Source of the DNA: Hyphomicrobiales bacterium
GTDB taxonomy: Bacteria; Pseudomonadota; Alphaproteobacteria; Rhizobiales; Rhizobiaceae
Assembly: GCA_900469345.1 (NCBI GenBank)
Contig: UBWZ01000010.1
Coordinates: 1 to 64,000 of the forward strand
Direction of reading: 5' to 3'
DNA length: 64,000 bases
Shown: positions 1 through 7,883 of the stretch, one piece after another
Layout: each line of letters begins with the position of its first letter
Position numbering within the stretch: position 1 is the stretch's first letter
Translations under genes and position numbers: made by a program
The notes under the pieces: model-generated
The model's input: the letters and a program-made list of their open reading frames with translations, nothing else
Databases searched by the model: none
Told to the model about the DNA's origin: nothing

Positions 1-57
1 TTTTCTCGTTCTGGGATCCGCGAATTTCGTTGGGCCTGTCGCGGCTGACGCGCGCGC

Positions 58-98
58 AAAAAAAAACCGCCGTTGCGATCGCTCGCAACGACGGTTTT
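58..98 (-). terminator. Rho-independent terminator of the small secreted protein gene
   Basis: Read on the minus strand, a 16-bp stem (arms 83-98 and 63-78, one mismatch) closes a 4-nt loop and is followed at once by a run of T residues (complement of the A run at 58-66). It lies about 40 bases beyond the stop of the 137-442 gene, as expected for an intrinsic terminator. Confidence 0.85.
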
Positions 99-136
99 GG
101 TCGAGCCAGCCGGGCTGTCGCCCGGCCTCCCGATGA

Positions 137-442
137 TTACGGGCACTTCGGATTGATCTTGGTGGCCGCTTCCGGGGTCTTGCCCGCGGTGCCTGCACCG
201 GGCGTGCCGGCCGGGCAATCGGCCGAGGTTCCAGCTGCCGAGCTGCCGGACGTGCCGTCATTTGACGGCGTCGTGCTCTGCGTGGTGGTCGAATCGGTGC
301 CCATCGAGCCCGAATTCATCGTTCCCTGTTCCATCGGCTTTGCAGTGCCGTCGGTCGTGCCCATCTGGCCGGTCGAGGTCTGTGCTAAAGCGGAAGAGGC
401 GAGTGCGAGCGAAAAGGCTGCTGCCGTGATGATCTTGTTCAT
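137..442 (-). CDS. Small secreted Ser/Thr/Gly-rich hypothetical protein
   Basis: This 101-residue protein opens with a clear signal peptide (MNKIITAAAFSLALASSALA, likely cut after AQ near residue 21). The rest is low-complexity, rich in Ser, Thr, Gly and Ala, with two cysteines and no catalytic motif that I recognise. A strong GGAGG ribosome site lies 7 bases before the ATG, and an intrinsic terminator follows the stop, so it looks like a monocistronic gene. Similar small periplasmic proteins are common in Rhizobiaceae and many have no assigned role. A near-consensus EcfG promoter (488-513) suggests stress-induced expression, which is inference. No function is proposed. Confidence 0.75.
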   Translation of the reverse strand: MNKIITAAAFSLALASSALAQTSTGQMGTTDGTAKPMEQGTMNSGSMGTDSTTTQSTTPSNDGTSGSSAAGTSADCPAGTPGAGTAGKTPEAATKINPKCP

Positions 443-487
443 TTGGTATCCTCCAGGAGTTCATTTCCATCGTGGTCACGGTGTCTG

Positions 488-513
488 AACTCGGCAGGTG
501 TCGCAGATGTTCC
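488..513 (-). promoter_or_regulatory. Candidate EcfG (RpoE2-type) promoter, near-consensus
   Basis: On the minus strand GGAAC (509-513) is followed after 17 bases by AGTT (488-491). The alphaproteobacterial general-stress consensus is GGAAC-N16/17-CGTT, so this is two mismatches in the -10 half. The implied start site is about 40 bases before the ATG at 442. Confidence 0.4.
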
Positions 514-696
514 GGGATTATTCACAGCCTTGCCGGTCGTCGTCGGCAGTACGGGCGAGCACCGGTCTGCCGCGAAGGTTCGCTAAGATATTGAGGAATA
601 TCGGCTATCAGAGCCTCGAGCTGCTTGTTCTGAGCTGCGAAACGATCCGAGGTAAACTCGCTGTGAGCAGCAGTTTACCGCCCGGCGGCTGTCCGG

Positions 697-2778
697 TCAC
701 AGCCGGCCGTAGCGCAGGTCCGATTCGATGTCTGCCTTTTCACCGAGCCTGGTCTTGTAGACCTGATAGTTTTCCATCACCCGCTGCACATAGTTGCGCG
801 TCTCGGGGAAGGGGATGCGCTCGATCCAGTCGACCACCTCGTCGATCGGCTTGCCGCGCGGGTCTCCGTAGCGGGCGATCCACTCGTTTACCCGCTTCGG
901 CCCTGCATTATAGGCGATGAAGGTGAGGATATACGAGCCACTGAAGGTGTCGATCTGCTCGCCGAGGTAATGGGCGCCGAGCGTCGCGTTGTAGCCGGCA
1001 TCGGAGGTCAGCCGGTCGGCCTTGAAGCTGATGCCGTGCCGCTTGGCCACGCCCTGCGCGGTGCCGGGCAGGATCTGCAGCAGTCCGCGTGCATTGGCAG
1101 GCGAGACGGCGGCGGGGTTGAAGGCGCTTTCCTGCCGCGCGATGGCATAGGCGAGCGCTTTTCCCGATCCGCCGATGTCGGCGCCGGCGGGAATGACGCC
1201 CATCGGAAAGGCAAGTGCGGCCACGTCCACGCCGCGCCCGAAGGCGCTCTTGCCGATCTGCAGCGACAGGGCATGGTCGCCCTGTGCCTCGGCGCGCGCG
1301 GCGAGCAGCGCCAGTTCGCCGGGACTGTCGAGTTCTTCGGCAAGCGCCCGGTAGAGCGATGCCGCACGCCGGTCGTGCCCGGCCGCGTCGAGCCTTGCGA
1401 TCGCCTGCACCGCTTCGCGATTGACGAAGCGTTCCCGGTCCACCGTGCTGGCGGACGGATAGCTGACGTCGAGAAGACGGACCTTCAGCTTGGCGCCGGC
1501 CAGCTGGCCGTAGAAGGTTCCGGAGTACCGGGCCGCCTTGGTATAGAAGTCTCTGGCGCTCCCGGGGCCGCCGGCCTCGGCGGCACGCCCCAGCCAGTAC
1601 CAGGCCCGTGATGCCGACAGCGGACGGGTCGATGCCTCGAGGATCCTGCGGAAATGGGTTTCGGCCAGGGCCGGGTTGTTGAGGGCCCGCAATGCGTACC
1701 AGCCGGCGTGGAAATCGGCGTCGGCCCGGTCCCGCGCCGCAGTGGCCACGGCACCCGCCACCGTCGCATAGGCTCTGGCGAAGTCCCCGCCATCGGCCAG
1801 GCCGCGGGCGACGATGCGTTGCTCGTTCCACCATTCGCCGACATTCACCAGCCGGGCGGGATCGCGCGGCACCGTCTTGAGAAGATCGGCTGCTTCCTGA
1901 TACTTGTCCTGCCGACGCAGCAACTCGACCCGCGCAAACAGATAGGACGGATCGCTGGCCAGCGGGCGCTCGACCGCCGAAAGCAGCGCATCGGCGTTCT
2001 TGGCGCTGCCGACGACACCGCTCCAGGCCCGGTAGAGCGACCCGGCATTGCCCATGTCGGCGAAGCGCTTGGCCTGTGCCAGACGACCGCGATACATCAG
2101 GCAGTCCATGCGCGCCTTGTGGTCGGCCGGCGAAAACAGGCTGCCGAACTCCTTGAGGATGCGGTCCTCGATGCCCTTGTCGAGCGGATCCGAAGCCCAC
2201 AGCGTGCGCAGGATCCGTGCCGCTTCGGAGGCGCGGCCGCTCGCCACCAGCGCGCGCGCGAGAATGATGGCGCCCTCGGTAGTCTGCGGCTGCGTCGCGC
2301 CGAAGGCCGCCAGCACGTCGGCGGGGGCCGGGTTTTCGCGGTACATGGCGCGCTCCGACAGCGCGCGGAAACTGCTGAGCCCGGGCCAGCCCTTGAGTCG
2401 TGTTTGCGCCAGAGCTATCTCGCCGGACGGGACGCCCGAAAGGCCGGAGGTCGCGATCGCCCAGGTGAGGATATGTTCGTCGAGCGAGTCCTTCGGCAGG
2501 CTGTTTCGCTGAGCGAGCGCCGCGGCGGCATCGTTGGCGGTCAGCGCGTCGAGCCCCACCTTGAGCGGCGAGGGCTGCACCATGTTGTTGGGACGCGGGA
2601 TGGCGCCGGTCACATCAGGCACCGGCATCGCCGCGGTCATCGGCGACGGAATTGCGGCTGGCGCATCGGGCCGCACGAAGGGCAAAGGCACCAGGGTGTC
2701 GGCCGGCGGCGCAGCGAGGCTGGGCAGGCCGGTGGCGCAGAGGCTGAGGGCAGCGAGGATGAGAACAGGCCTGTTCAT
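697..2778 (-). CDS. slt: Soluble lytic murein transglycosylase (Slt70-like)
   Basis: The 693-residue product cleaves the MurNAc-GlcNAc bond of peptidoglycan in the periplasm, forming 1,6-anhydro-muropeptides. Residues 1-22 form a signal peptide ending LAAPP. The long middle (about 80-500) is Ala/Leu-rich and helical with TPR-like character, as in the superhelical ring of Slt70. The C-terminal SLT domain (about 535-665) carries the catalytic Glu in RQESAFN (about residue 550), followed by the ARGLLQILPGTA and AYNAGP motifs of family 1 transglycosylases. Length matches the family. It is divergent from dapA with a shared intergenic region. A degenerate CtrA-like box (2829-2843) lies upstream. 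Confidence 0.93.
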   Translation of the reverse strand: MNRPVLILAALSLCATGLPSLAAPPADTLVPLPFVRPDAPAAIPSPMTAAMPVPDVTGAIPRPNNMVQPSPLKVGLDALTANDAAAALAQRNSLPKDSLDEHILTWAIATSGLSGVPSGEIALAQTRLKGWPGLSSFRALSERAMYRENPAPADVLAAFGATQPQTTEGAIILARALVASGRASEAARILRTLWASDPLDKGIEDRILKEFGSLFSPADHKARMDCLMYRGRLAQAKRFADMGNAGSLYRAWSGVVGSAKNADALLSAVERPLASDPSYLFARVELLRRQDKYQEAADLLKTVPRDPARLVNVGEWWNEQRIVARGLADGGDFARAYATVAGAVATAARDRADADFHAGWYALRALNNPALAETHFRRILEASTRPLSASRAWYWLGRAAEAGGPGSARDFYTKAARYSGTFYGQLAGAKLKVRLLDVSYPSASTVDRERFVNREAVQAIARLDAAGHDRRAASLYRALAEELDSPGELALLAARAEAQGDHALSLQIGKSAFGRGVDVAALAFPMGVIPAGADIGGSGKALAYAIARQESAFNPAAVSPANARGLLQILPGTAQGVAKRHGISFKADRLTSDAGYNATLGAHYLGEQIDTFSGSYILTFIAYNAGPKRVNEWIARYGDPRGKPIDEVVDWIERIPFPETRNYVQRVMENYQVYKTRLGEKADIESDLRYGRL

Positions 2779-3097
2779 CCGGCAACTCGCGACAAAGATG
2801 ATGACCCCCTAATTAGCTGCCGACTGCATTAACGAAAGCTTACCATAATACCGCCCGTGCGCGATTTCTATCTGGGAGAGCCGGAGAAATCCTGCCTGCT
2901 TGCGCTTGTCGCCGCTCTGTCGCCGCTTTATGGTGCCCAACCTCTTGAAGTGCGCCGATCTTTCGGTCTAGCCAAGCGCGCTTCGAGTGTTCGTTTCGCC
3001 GCATGTCCCCGGGCGCAAACCGCTGCGCACGCACGGGCGATATGCTGTAGGTGTGGATTGCGGCCGAACGATGGAGTGCGGCCGATGGGAGTTGTTG
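2779..3097. other. Divergent slt/dapA intergenic region
   Basis: This 319-base region separates the divergent starts of slt and dapA. I see no credible coding sequence in it. It contains TTAA-N7-TTAC at 2829-2843 (CtrA consensus TTAA-N7-TTAA, one mismatch) about 50 bases before slt, and the dapA ribosome site GGGAG at 3088-3092. Plus-strand promoter elements for dapA are not clear to me. Confidence 0.5.
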
Positions 3098-3982
3098 ATG
3101 TTCAAGGGATCGATCCCCGCCCTCGTTACCCCTTTCACGACGGAGGGCGCGGTGGACGAAAATGCTTTCGCCGCGCATGTGGAATGGCAGATAGCTGAAG
3201 GCAGCAGCGGACTGGTGCCGGTTGGCACCACGGGCGAATCGCCCACCCTGTCGCATGACGAGCACAAGCGGGTGGTGGAGCTGTGCGTCGAAGTGGCGGC
3301 CAAGCGCGTCCCGGTCATTGCCGGAGCCGGGTCGAACAACACCCGCGAGGCGGTGGAACTGGCCGAACACGCCGAAAAGGCGGGGGCTGATGCGGTTCTG
3401 GTGGTGACGCCCTATTACAACAAGCCGACCCAGAAGGGCCTGATCGCCCACTTCTCGGCGATTGCGCAAGCCGTCAGCCTGCCGATCATCATCTACAACA
3501 TCCCGCCGCGCTCGGTCATCGACATGTCGCCGGAAACCATGGGTGCGCTCGCCAAGGCGCATAGCAATATCGTCGGCGTCAAGGATGCGACGGGCAAGCT
3601 GGAGCGCGTCTCCGAGCAGCGCATCACCTGCGGACCCGATTTCGTGCAGCTGTCCGGCGAAGACGCAACCGCGCTCGGCTTCAACGCCCATGGCGGCGTC
3701 GGCTGCATCTCGGTGACCGCCAACGTGGCGCCGCGGCTCTGTGCGCAGTTCCAGGCGGCCATGCTCGCCGGCGATTTCAAGGCAGCGCTCGAATATCAGG
3801 ACCGCCTGATGCCGCTGCACAAGGCGATCTTCATGGAGCCCGGCCTCTGCGGCGCGAAATACGGCCTCAGCCGTCTGCGCGGCATGAACCGTACGGTCCG
3901 CTCGCCGCTGATTTCCAGCCTCGAGCCGGCAACCGAGGCGGCGATCGACGCCGCGCTGCGTCATGCCGGCCTGCTGAACTGA
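3098..3982 (+). CDS. dapA: 4-hydroxy-tetrahydrodipicolinate synthase
   Basis: The enzyme condenses pyruvate with aspartate semialdehyde, the first committed step to diaminopimelate and lysine. The reading frame is open further upstream, but the ATG at 3098 is preferred. It follows GGGAG by about 6 bases and gives [13 protein letters not shown], the conserved N-terminus, and a 294-residue protein of normal length (E. coli 292). The aldolase-class active site is complete: GTTGES at 43-48, Tyr107 in PYYNKP, Tyr133 and Arg138 in IIYNIPPRS, and Schiff-base Lys162 in GVKDATG. It lies upstream of smpB, the usual rhizobial order. The shared slt/dapA divergent region probably holds its promoter. Confidence 0.97.
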   Translation: MFKGSIPALVTPFTTEGAVDENAFAAHVEWQIAEGSSGLVPVGTTGESPTLSHDEHKRVVELCVEVAAKRVPVIAGAGSNNTREAVELAEHAEKAGADAVLVVTPYYNKPTQKGLIAHFSAIAQAVSLPIIIYNIPPRSVIDMSPETMGALAKAHSNIVGVKDATGKLERVSEQRITCGPDFVQLSGEDATALGFNAHGGVGCISVTANVAPRLCAQFQAAMLAGDFKAALEYQDRLMPLHKAIFMEPGLCGAKYGLSRLRGMNRTVRSPLISSLEPATEAAIDAALRHAGLLN

Positions 3983-4136
3983 AAACCCTCTTGCAGCATG
4001 AGCGCAGGCGCCGCCGGATCGGTTCGGACGCCTGTGCTTCCCTTTAGTCCTCCGCCGCATTACATAGACACTCCCTCGAACGGTCTGACGGCCGGGCGGG
4101 ACGATGTGATCGAGACAGAGGCAGGCGAAAGATACC

Positions 4137-4613
4137 ATGGCACCCAAAGGCAGCCAGCGTACGGTCAACAAGATTGTCGCGGAGAACCGCAAGGCCCGCT
4201 TCAACTATGAGATCATGGACACCTACGAGGCCGGTATTGTTCTGACCGGCACGGAGGTCAAGTCCCTGCGCGAGGGCAAGGCCACGATCGCCGAATCCTA
4301 TGCCTCGGACGAAGGCAACGAGATCTGGCTGATCAACTCCCATCTGCCGGAATATCTGCAGGCCAACCGCTTCAACCACGAGCCACGGCGCCGCCGCAAG
4401 CTTCTCCTGTCGAAGCGCGAGATCAACCGGCTGCGCGCCGGCATCAACCGCGAAGGCATGACGCTGGTGCCGCTGAAGATCTATTTCAACGAAAAGGGCA
4501 GGGCCAAGCTCGAACTGGCGCTCGCCAAGGGCAAGAAGCTGCACGACAAGCGCGAGACCGAAAAGGAACGCGACTGGAACCGGCAGAAGTCCCGTCTGAT
4601 GAAGGCCAACTGA
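4137..4613 (+). CDS. smpB: SsrA-binding protein SmpB
   Basis: SmpB binds tmRNA and carries it to stalled ribosomes for trans-translation. The 158-residue sequence begins with the conserved [14 protein letters not shown] and TGTEVKSLR stretches of the OB-fold. It also has the KREINRL helix and a basic C-terminal tail ([19 protein letters not shown]) that enters the empty A site. Length is normal. A GGCGAAAG ribosome site precedes the ATG. The next gene begins 4 bases after the stop, so the two are probably cotranscribed. dapA lies 154 bases upstream on the same strand. Confidence 0.98.
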   Translation: MAPKGSQRTVNKIVAENRKARFNYEIMDTYEAGIVLTGTEVKSLREGKATIAESYASDEGNEIWLINSHLPEYLQANRFNHEPRRRRKLLLSKREINRLRAGINREGMTLVPLKIYFNEKGRAKLELALAKGKKLHDKRETEKERDWNRQKSRLMKAN

Positions 4614-4617
4614 GACG

Positions 4618-5031
4618 ATGTCCCACCTGCGCATCACCGTCGGCCCGTTTTCCTTCGTTGCCCGGCTCGAACGGGACAAGGCGCCGCTGACCTGCGAGGC
4701 ATTCGAGGCGCTGCTGCCCTTCCGCAACCAGGCGATCCATTCGCGCTGGAGCGGCGAGGCGGTCTGGGTGCCGCTCGGCGACTTCCAGTTCGGCGTCGGG
4801 TTTGAAAACCACACCTGCCATCCGTCACGCGGCGATATCCTGCTCTATCCGGGTGGCCACAGCGAGACCGAACTGCTGTTCGCCTATGGCAGCTCGTCAT
4901 TCGCCAGCAAGATGGGCGCGCTCGCCGGCAACCATTTCCTCACCCTGGTCGAAGGTCAGGACCAGCTCGAGGCCATGGGCAGGATGATCCTGTGGCAGGG
5001 CGCCCAGCCGATCGCCTTCGAGCCGGTCTGA
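4618..5031 (+). CDS. DUF3830 family protein (cyclophilin-like fold)
   Basis: This 137-residue protein resembles the DUF3830 family, whose members have a cyclophilin-like beta-barrel and no established biochemical role. Supporting stretches are an N-terminal strand and ERDKAPLTCEAFEALLPF, then HSRWSGEAVWVPL, and the central NHTCHPSRGDILLYPGG motif. There is no signal peptide. It starts only 4 bases after smpB, implying translational coupling, but a link with trans-translation is not established. Family assignment is from memory of the motif layout. Confidence 0.75.
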   Translation: MSHLRITVGPFSFVARLERDKAPLTCEAFEALLPFRNQAIHSRWSGEAVWVPLGDFQFGVGFENHTCHPSRGDILLYPGGHSETELLFAYGSSSFASKMGALAGNHFLTLVEGQDQLEAMGRMILWQGAQPIAFEPV

Positions 5032-5074
5032 CCTCCGTCGCTGAACTTCCGCCACCCGAGCGCGTTCAGCCGCA

Positions 5075-5377
5075 ATGAACAGGCGCACGGCAACCACAGA
5101 GCGGCGGATCATCGCCGACGCCATCGGCGACAACAGACTTCTCTCGCTGCGCTATCACGATACCCTGCGCCTCGTCCGTCCGCATATCCTCGGGCATGTC
5201 GGCAAGGGCGACCTGGCGCTGAGCGCCTGGCAGGTTTCAGGCACGGGAGAGGGCTGGCGCCTGTTCCGTCTCGCCGACATCGAAGCCCTGACCGTCACCG
5301 ACAAGCGTTTCCATTCGCCGGCCCCGGGCTACAACGCCCGAGACCCTGCCTTTTCGCGCATCCTTGCCCGGCTCTGA
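5075..5377 (+). CDS. Small hypothetical protein with weak WYL-domain resemblance
   Basis: A 100-residue protein, 43 bases after the DUF3830 gene on the same strand. The order L-LRYHD, R-VRPHILG, then a tryptophan strand and GWRLFRLADIEALTV resembles the beta-strand pattern of WYL ligand-binding domains. However, there is no helix-turn-helix and the domain is shorter than usual. A perfect 8-bp stem hairpin follows its stop codon. It is probably a real gene because codon use and conserved-looking strands match its neighbours. The function is unknown. Confidence 0.6.
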   Translation: MNRRTATTERRIIADAIGDNRLLSLRYHDTLRLVRPHILGHVGKGDLALSAWQVSGTGEGWRLFRLADIEALTVTDKRFHSPAPGYNARDPAFSRILARL

Positions 5378-5378
5378 G

Positions 5379-5400
5379 CCGGCAGGCTGCGACCTGCCGG
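5379..5400 (+). terminator. GC-rich hairpin just after the 5075-5377 stop codon
   Basis: A perfect 8-bp inverted repeat (CCGGCAGG / CCTGCCGG) with a 6-nt loop begins two bases after the stop codon. It lacks a T run, so it may be a Rho-assisted end or a 3' stabilising hairpin. It separates the smpB cluster from the EcfG-type promoter at 5402. Confidence 0.45.
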
Positions 5401-5401
5401 A

Positions 5402-5426
5402 GGAACCAAAGCAGGTGCCATCCGTT
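5402..5426 (+). promoter_or_regulatory. EcfG (RpoE2-type) general-stress promoter, perfect consensus
   Basis: GGAAC (5402-5406), a 16-base spacer and CGTT (5423-5426) match exactly the consensus used by EcfG-type sigma factors in Alphaproteobacteria. The predicted start site near 5433 is about 23 bases before the ATG of the YbhN-type gene, a suitable distance. Confidence 0.7.
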
Positions 5427-5455
5427 GGAGGCGATCTCGCAAGGGCAGGTGGACG

Positions 5456-6421
5456 ATGACGCGTAAGAAGATTCTGACCTACGGCATGGTGGTGATCGGC
5501 TTCGGGGTGGCTGGATACCTCCTCTACCTGACGTTCCGCGAACATTCCCTGTCCGAGATCGTCGAGTCGGTGCGCTCCATCCCGACCATCCATCTGCTGG
5601 CGGCGCTCGCCTACGCGCTCGGCTCCTATCTCTGCCTGACGGGCTTCGACTGGGCTGGCGTCCGCTACGTCAAGAGCGACCTTGCCTACCCCAAGATAGC
5701 ACTTGCGTCCTTCATCGCCCTGTCGATCGGCCAGAGCGTCGGCATGTCGGGTCTGAGCAGCGGCGCGCTCCGCTATCGCTACTATGCGCATTGGGGCATG
5801 AGCACCGAGGACGTCGCCAAGATCGTGCTGCTCTCCGGCGTCACCGTCGGCATCGGCATGGCCATGCTGTGCGGCATCGTCCTTGTCCTCAACCCGAAGG
5901 ATGCCGCATCCGTGCTGCATTTGGGGGAGGGCGCCATCATGGCGATCGGGATCGCCTGCTTCCTGATCACCGCGGCCTATCTGGTGCTGGCTGCCTTCGT
6001 GCGCACGCCGCTGAAGATCCGCAAATGGACCTTCCAGATGCCGAGCCTGAAGATCGCGCTGGCGCAGGTCATCATCGGCACGATCAATTTCGCACTGGTC
6101 GCGGCCTGCCTGCGCGAGGTCATGGTCGCCAGCGCCGATGTCAGCTACCTGAAGGCGGCAACAGCCTTCGTGCTCGCCAACCTCGCCATTCTGATTACCC
6201 ATGCCCCCGGCGGCCTCGGCGTCCTCGAGGCGACGGTTCGCCATGTCATGGGCGACCAGGCCTCGATCGGCTCGCTGGTCGCCTTCCGGGTGATCTACTT
6301 CTTCATTCCGTTCTTCATCGGCCTGCCGCTGTCGCTGGTCGTCGAAGCGATCTTCCGGGCGCGAAAGGCCAGGAGGGCGGCAGGCGACCATTCGGAGATG
6401 TCGCGCACTGCTTCCGCCTGA
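5456..6421 (+). CDS. YbhN/UPF0104 family membrane protein (LPG synthase TM-region fold)
   Basis: A 321-residue integral membrane protein with about eight hydrophobic segments (about 8-26, 45-65, 82-102, 125-148, 161-180, 200-218, 235-260, 275-297). It fits the flippase-like family sharing a fold with the membrane half of lysylphosphatidylglycerol synthase. Diagnostic stretches are SIGQSVGMSGLSSGALRYRYY and ITHAPGGLGVLEA. There is no C-terminal aminoacyl-transfer domain, so it should not make lysyl-PG. The substrate is unknown; lipid transport or envelope homeostasis is inference. A perfect EcfG promoter lies just upstream, pointing to general-stress induction. The YbhN family is often encoded near phospholipid genes, but not here. 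Confidence 0.85.
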   Translation: MTRKKILTYGMVVIGFGVAGYLLYLTFREHSLSEIVESVRSIPTIHLLAALAYALGSYLCLTGFDWAGVRYVKSDLAYPKIALASFIALSIGQSVGMSGLSSGALRYRYYAHWGMSTEDVAKIVLLSGVTVGIGMAMLCGIVLVLNPKDAASVLHLGEGAIMAIGIACFLITAAYLVLAAFVRTPLKIRKWTFQMPSLKIALAQVIIGTINFALVAACLREVMVASADVSYLKAATAFVLANLAILITHAPGGLGVLEATVRHVMGDQASIGSLVAFRVIYFFIPFFIGLPLSLVVEAIFRARKARRAAGDHSEMSRTASA

Positions 6422-6498
6422 TTGGCGGAAGAAGAACGCAAATCCGGGCAGCCGCCATTGGCGCACGACCGGCCGCTGCCGGGCTCAGCGCAAAAATG

Positions 6499-7074
6499 TC
6501 AGGCCTCGGCGGATTCCACCGGTTCCGTCGGACGCACCGGGCGCTCGGACGGGTCGCGGCCGACTTCCGCCTTCAGCGAGACGAGATCGATGAAGTGATC
6601 GGCCTGGCGACGCAGGTCGTCGGCGATCATCGGCGGCTGGGTCGCCATGGTCGAAACGACCGACACCTTGCGACCCTTGCGCTGCAGGGCCTCCACCAGC
6701 GTGGTGAAGTCGCCGTCGCCGGAGAAGATCACCAGATGGTCCGCGGTCTCGGATTGCTCCATTGCATCGATGGCCAGCTCGATGTCCATGTTGCCCTTGA
6801 TTTTGCGGCGTCCAAGAGAATCGGTAAATTCCTTGGCGGGTTTCGTCACAACCTTGTAGCCGTTGTAATCGAGCCAGTCGATCAAGGGTCGGATCGACGA
6901 ATATTCCTGATCCTCGATCAGAGCCGTGTAGTAATAGGCCCTGAGAAGATAGCCGCGTTTCTGGAAAGCCTTGAGAAGCTTTCTGTAATCGATATCAAAG
7001 CCAAGGCTTTTCGACGCTGCGTAAAGATTTGCACCATCGATAAAGAGAGCAATTTTCTCTCTCGGGTCAAACAT
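6499..7074 (-). CDS. NYN domain protein, LabA/DUF88 family
   Basis: A 191-residue PIN-like NYN domain protein, predicted to be a metal-dependent RNase. The acidic cluster is present: Asp in LFIDGANLY (about 14), NMDIELAIDAM (about 95-103) and SGDGDFTTLVEAL (about 119-123). The last 20 residues form a Glu/Pro-rich tail. In cyanobacteria LabA acts in clock output, but the DUF88 family is very widespread, including rhizobia without Kai genes. The link to kaiBC in this window is therefore only suggestive. It is divergent from rpoZ across a 266-base AT-rich promoter region. Confidence 0.9.
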   Translation of the reverse strand: MFDPREKIALFIDGANLYAASKSLGFDIDYRKLLKAFQKRGYLLRAYYYTALIEDQEYSSIRPLIDWLDYNGYKVVTKPAKEFTDSLGRRKIKGNMDIELAIDAMEQSETADHLVIFSGDGDFTTLVEALQRKGRKVSVVSTMATQPPMIADDLRRQADHFIDLVSLKAEVGRDPSERPVRPTEPVESAEA

Positions 7075-7340
7075 ACTTTCTCCATCCCTTTTAAACCTGC
7101 CTGGCTAGCAAAACCTGAGTTGCAGGCAATAGAATAATTCTTAAATTACGAACTATTCATATATTTGTCATTTATGGCAGGATCGGAAATTATCCAAGCA
7201 ACTTCACGTTGAAATCCACCGCCTCCCAGGGTGAATTCCACCGAGCCTGTGGCCATCATCGGCAGGAAAAACTTGAATTTCCCACGGGATGGCTGTATCG
7301 GGCGTAGCAATCCAGAAATAACGACCGAAAAGGACAGGCA

Positions 7341-7748
7341 ATGGCCCGTGTCACAGTAGAAGATTGCATCGACAAAGTCGATAATCGTTTTGAGCTCGTC
7401 CTGCTCGCCAGCCACCGCGCACGCCAGATTTCGCAGGGTGCCGGCATCACCATCGACCGCGACAACGACAAGAACCCGGTTGTGGCTTTGCGCGAAATTG
7501 CCGACGAGACGCTGTCGCCCGACGACCTCAAGGAAGACCTCATCCACTCGCTGCAGAAGCATGTGGAAGTCGACGAGCCGGAGCCCGATCCCGCATCGCT
7601 GATCGCAGCCGGCGGCGTCGCCACGGCGTCCGATCGCGACGAGGAAGAGGATGCACCGGAAACGGTCACCTTCGACCAGATGTCGGAAGAGGAATTGCTG
7701 GCCGGTATCGAAGGCCTGGTTCCCCCGGAAAAGAGCGACGACTACTAA
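7341..7748 (+). CDS. rpoZ: RNA polymerase omega subunit
   Basis: Omega is the small RNA polymerase subunit that chaperones beta-prime and contributes to the ppGpp site. The 135-residue protein starts [20 protein letters not shown] and has [10 protein letters not shown] and [10 protein letters not shown], which are hallmark omega motifs. As in other Rhizobiales it has a long acidic C-terminal extension (about 75-135). It directly precedes rsh, the enzyme that makes ppGpp; this rpoZ-rsh order is conserved in many proteobacteria. Confidence 0.97.
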   Translation: MARVTVEDCIDKVDNRFELVLLASHRARQISQGAGITIDRDNDKNPVVALREIADETLSPDDLKEDLIHSLQKHVEVDEPEPDPASLIAAGGVATASDRDEEEDAPETVTFDQMSEEELLAGIEGLVPPEKSDDY

Positions 7749-7883
7749 GAAGGCCATTGCTGCGGCAATATATCCTTCATTGTCTCGCCTTATTCCGAAA
7801 CTCTGCACTATGATGGCTGCGTCGACCCCGTGCCGGCGCGCCATTTTTTATTTCAAGCAGTCGTATCGAAGGCATTTTGAAGG

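Noticed and set aside
1654..2832. 392-codon plus-strand frame over slt
   Set aside because: Antisense to the transglycosylase; composition and absence of motifs indicate a shadow.
6499..7074. Treating LabA/NYN as a proven clock-output gene
   Set aside because: DUF88 proteins are widespread without Kai genes, so function is not transferred; it is a finding only.
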